Positions 63,281 to 64,000 of a stretch of DNA of 64,000 bases are shown piece after piece (the first letter of the stretch is position 1; every line of letters starts with the position of its first letter). Made by a program: the position numbers and the translations under genes. A model generated the notes under the pieces. It searched no databases. It was not told the origin of the DNA and worked only from the letters and a program-made list of their open reading frames with translations. This DNA is from Gemmata massiliana (GTDB taxonomy: Bacteria; Planctomycetota; Planctomycetia; Gemmatales; Gemmataceae), in NCBI RefSeq assembly GCF_901538265.1, contig NZ_LR593886.1, positions 9,383,738 through 9,447,737 on the forward strand, written 5' to 3'.

Positions 63281-63365
63281 GGAAGGGCGAGCCGATTGGC
63301 GAAGGCACCCGCTTGGAAAGCGGACGAGGCGCAAGCCCTTGCAGGTTCAAATCCTGTCCCTTCCG
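63281..63365 (+). tRNA. tRNA-Ser (GGA)
   Basis: The folded class II cloverleaf has a 7-bp acceptor (GGAAGGG with CCCTTCC) and an anticodon loop TTGGAAA giving GGA. A long variable arm (GGC-GCAA-GCC type) identifies serine. The T arm is GCAGG-TTCAAAT-CCTGT with one G-U pair. One C-A mismatch sits at the base of the anticodon stem. CCA is not encoded. Confidence 0.88.
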
Positions 63366-63369
63366 CTAC

Positions 63370-63441
63370 ACCCCGTTGGTGAAACGGACATCACATCTCG
63401 GTCCTAACGAGACGTTCCGGGTTCGACTCCTGGCCGGGGTA
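63370..63441 (+). tRNA. tRNA-Arg (CCT)
   Basis: The 72-nt cloverleaf has a D stem GTGA/TCAC and a perfect 5-bp anticodon stem (TCTCG/CGAGA). The loop GTCCTAA gives anticodon CCT. The T arm is CCGGG-TTCGACT-CCTGG. The acceptor pairs over 6 of 7 positions, with a T-C mismatch at its inner end. It begins 4 nt after the tRNA-Ser, so the two are probably processed from one transcript. CCA is not encoded. Confidence 0.85.
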
Positions 63442-63458
63442 TTGTGCGAGGGCGCGAA

Positions 63459-63761
63459 ATGGGTTGGGTGAACGATGCGCGAGCGGGTCTTACTGCGGGC
63501 CGAACGGTGCAAGTCAGGCCCACCGGCGGCTCGATGCGCGGGCGCATCGAAAGCGGCCAGCTCGTCACGATTGCCCCGGTCGCTCCGCTCGCGGTGAACG
63601 TCGGCGACGCGGTGCTGGTTGCCTGGCGCGGCGGGTTCCTTCTGCACATCGTGAAAGACGCGAAGGGCGATCAACTGCTGATCGGCAACAACGTCGGCAA
63701 AATCAACGGCTGGGTCGCGCGCTCAGCCGTGATTGGTAAAGTCGTCGCGGTGGAAGATTAA
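63459..63761 (+). CDS. S24/S26 signal-peptidase-like domain protein
   Basis: A 100-residue protein. GGSMRGRIESGQLVTIAPV matches the start of LexA/UmuD/signal-peptidase folds (catalytic Ser-Met), and VGDAVLVAWRGGFLLHIVK could supply the Lys. GNNVGKINGWV and IGKVVAV complete the pattern. No DNA-binding domain is attached. ATG 63459 is chosen over GTG 63444 because it is downstream of the tRNA end with a normal spacing. Its 3' end overlaps the convergent neighbour by 4 nt. Confidence 0.65.
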   Translation: MGWVNDARAGLTAGRTVQVRPTGGSMRGRIESGQLVTIAPVAPLAVNVGDAVLVAWRGGFLLHIVKDAKGDQLLIGNNVGKINGWVARSAVIGKVVAVED

Positions 63762-64000
63762 CCGCCCGGCGCCCGACCGGTCCCGAACCCTTCTAACCAA
63801 CTCAGGTCGCCACCGTTCTTCTTGAAGTCGAGGTACGCGAGGTAGATCAGTCCGCCGAGCAGCAAATAACACGTCCCGGTTGCGGCAATCGACGACGAGC
63901 CGAACTTCACCGCACTTCCCGCCGAGGCCTTCAACTTCGGCTTCAGCCCGCGCCAGTCCACCGAATAGATCTCGTCCAGAACTAGGTGCGACAGGAAGCC
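63758..64000 (-). CDS. YdjM/DUF457-like membrane hydrolase, 5' end outside window
   Basis: The minus-strand frame is open to base 64000, so only the last 80 residues are seen. They begin GFLSHLVLDEIYSVDW, the metal-ligand His/Asp block of DUF457 (YdjM-like) membrane-bound hydrolases, and include one membrane helix (AATGTCYLLLGGLIYLAYL). The GTG at 63961 is internal. It is convergent with the S24-like gene. Confidence 0.75.
   Translation of the reverse strand, partial: GFLSHLVLDEIYSVDWRGLKPKLKASAGSAVKFGSSSIAATGTCYLLLGGLIYLAYLDFKKNGGDLSWLEGFGTGRAPGG

Noticed and set aside
1-64000. CRISPR array
   Set aside because: I found no regularly spaced direct repeats; the repeats seen are inverted and dispersed.

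Overview
The window is G+C-rich chromosomal DNA from a planctomycete, most likely the family Gemmataceae. This rests on the gene families: a DUF1553/DUF1549 surface cytochrome protein beside a DUF1501 protein, a second DUF1501 protein, a DUF1559 pseudopilin-like protein, a protein with N- and C-terminal motifs I associate with Gemmata families, zinc-ribbon membrane proteins, Hanks-type kinases with C-terminal membrane segments, a PEP-CTERM protein, squalene/hopanoid genes (HpnD, HpnE) and tetrahydromethanopterin C1 genes (fae, mtdB). There is no sign of a phage or plasmid backbone; it reads as ordinary chromosome with small accessory islands.

Layout. 1-3 kb: the end of a DUF697-like membrane protein, then an ATPase plus HNH nuclease pair resembling the Septu (PtuAB) anti-phage system, whose ATPase gene is frameshifted. 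3-16.5 kb: pyrE, a pterin dehydratase, a secreted DUF6807 protein, an orphan pxpB, two ABC-2 type exporter pairs, a small ferredoxin, an amidase and lipoproteins. 16.5-30 kb: DUF1559 protein, a TIM-barrel isomerase, a type I phosphodiesterase, an aldo/keto reductase, a VapBC-like toxin-antitoxin pair, a CocE-type hydrolase, the DUF1501/DUF1553 pair and a YiiX-like hydrolase. 30-38 kb: a zinc metalloprotease, a serpin, an Ig-like secreted protein and two tandem zinc-ribbon membrane proteins. 38-41.7 kb: a duplicated amidohydrolase flanked by two ACT-domain proteins. 41.8-50.8 kb: eight co-directional minus-strand genes (SDR, small membrane protein, asparagine synthase, a DevBCA-like exporter, HpnD, HpnE). 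51-57.3 kb: DUF2760, an aspartyl-protease pair, DUF1501, fae, mtdB, PEP-CTERM, DUF1464. 57.4-64 kb: CbiX, a predicted pseudokinase followed by an intact kinase, a helical secreted protein, NagA, tRNA-Ser and tRNA-Arg, an S24-like protein and the end of a YdjM-like membrane hydrolase.

How the genes fit together. The eight-gene minus-strand run could make and export a modified isoprenoid or other envelope molecule. fae and mtdB catalyse adjacent steps of H4MPT-linked formaldehyde oxidation, with a DUF1464 kinase-fold protein just downstream. Most strikingly outside genes, several intergenic regions (notably between convergent genes) carry long, near-perfect inverted repeats, one similar palindrome abuts the mtdB start codon, and another lies in frame inside hpnE. 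This points to a mobile or amplified palindromic repeat population in this genome.
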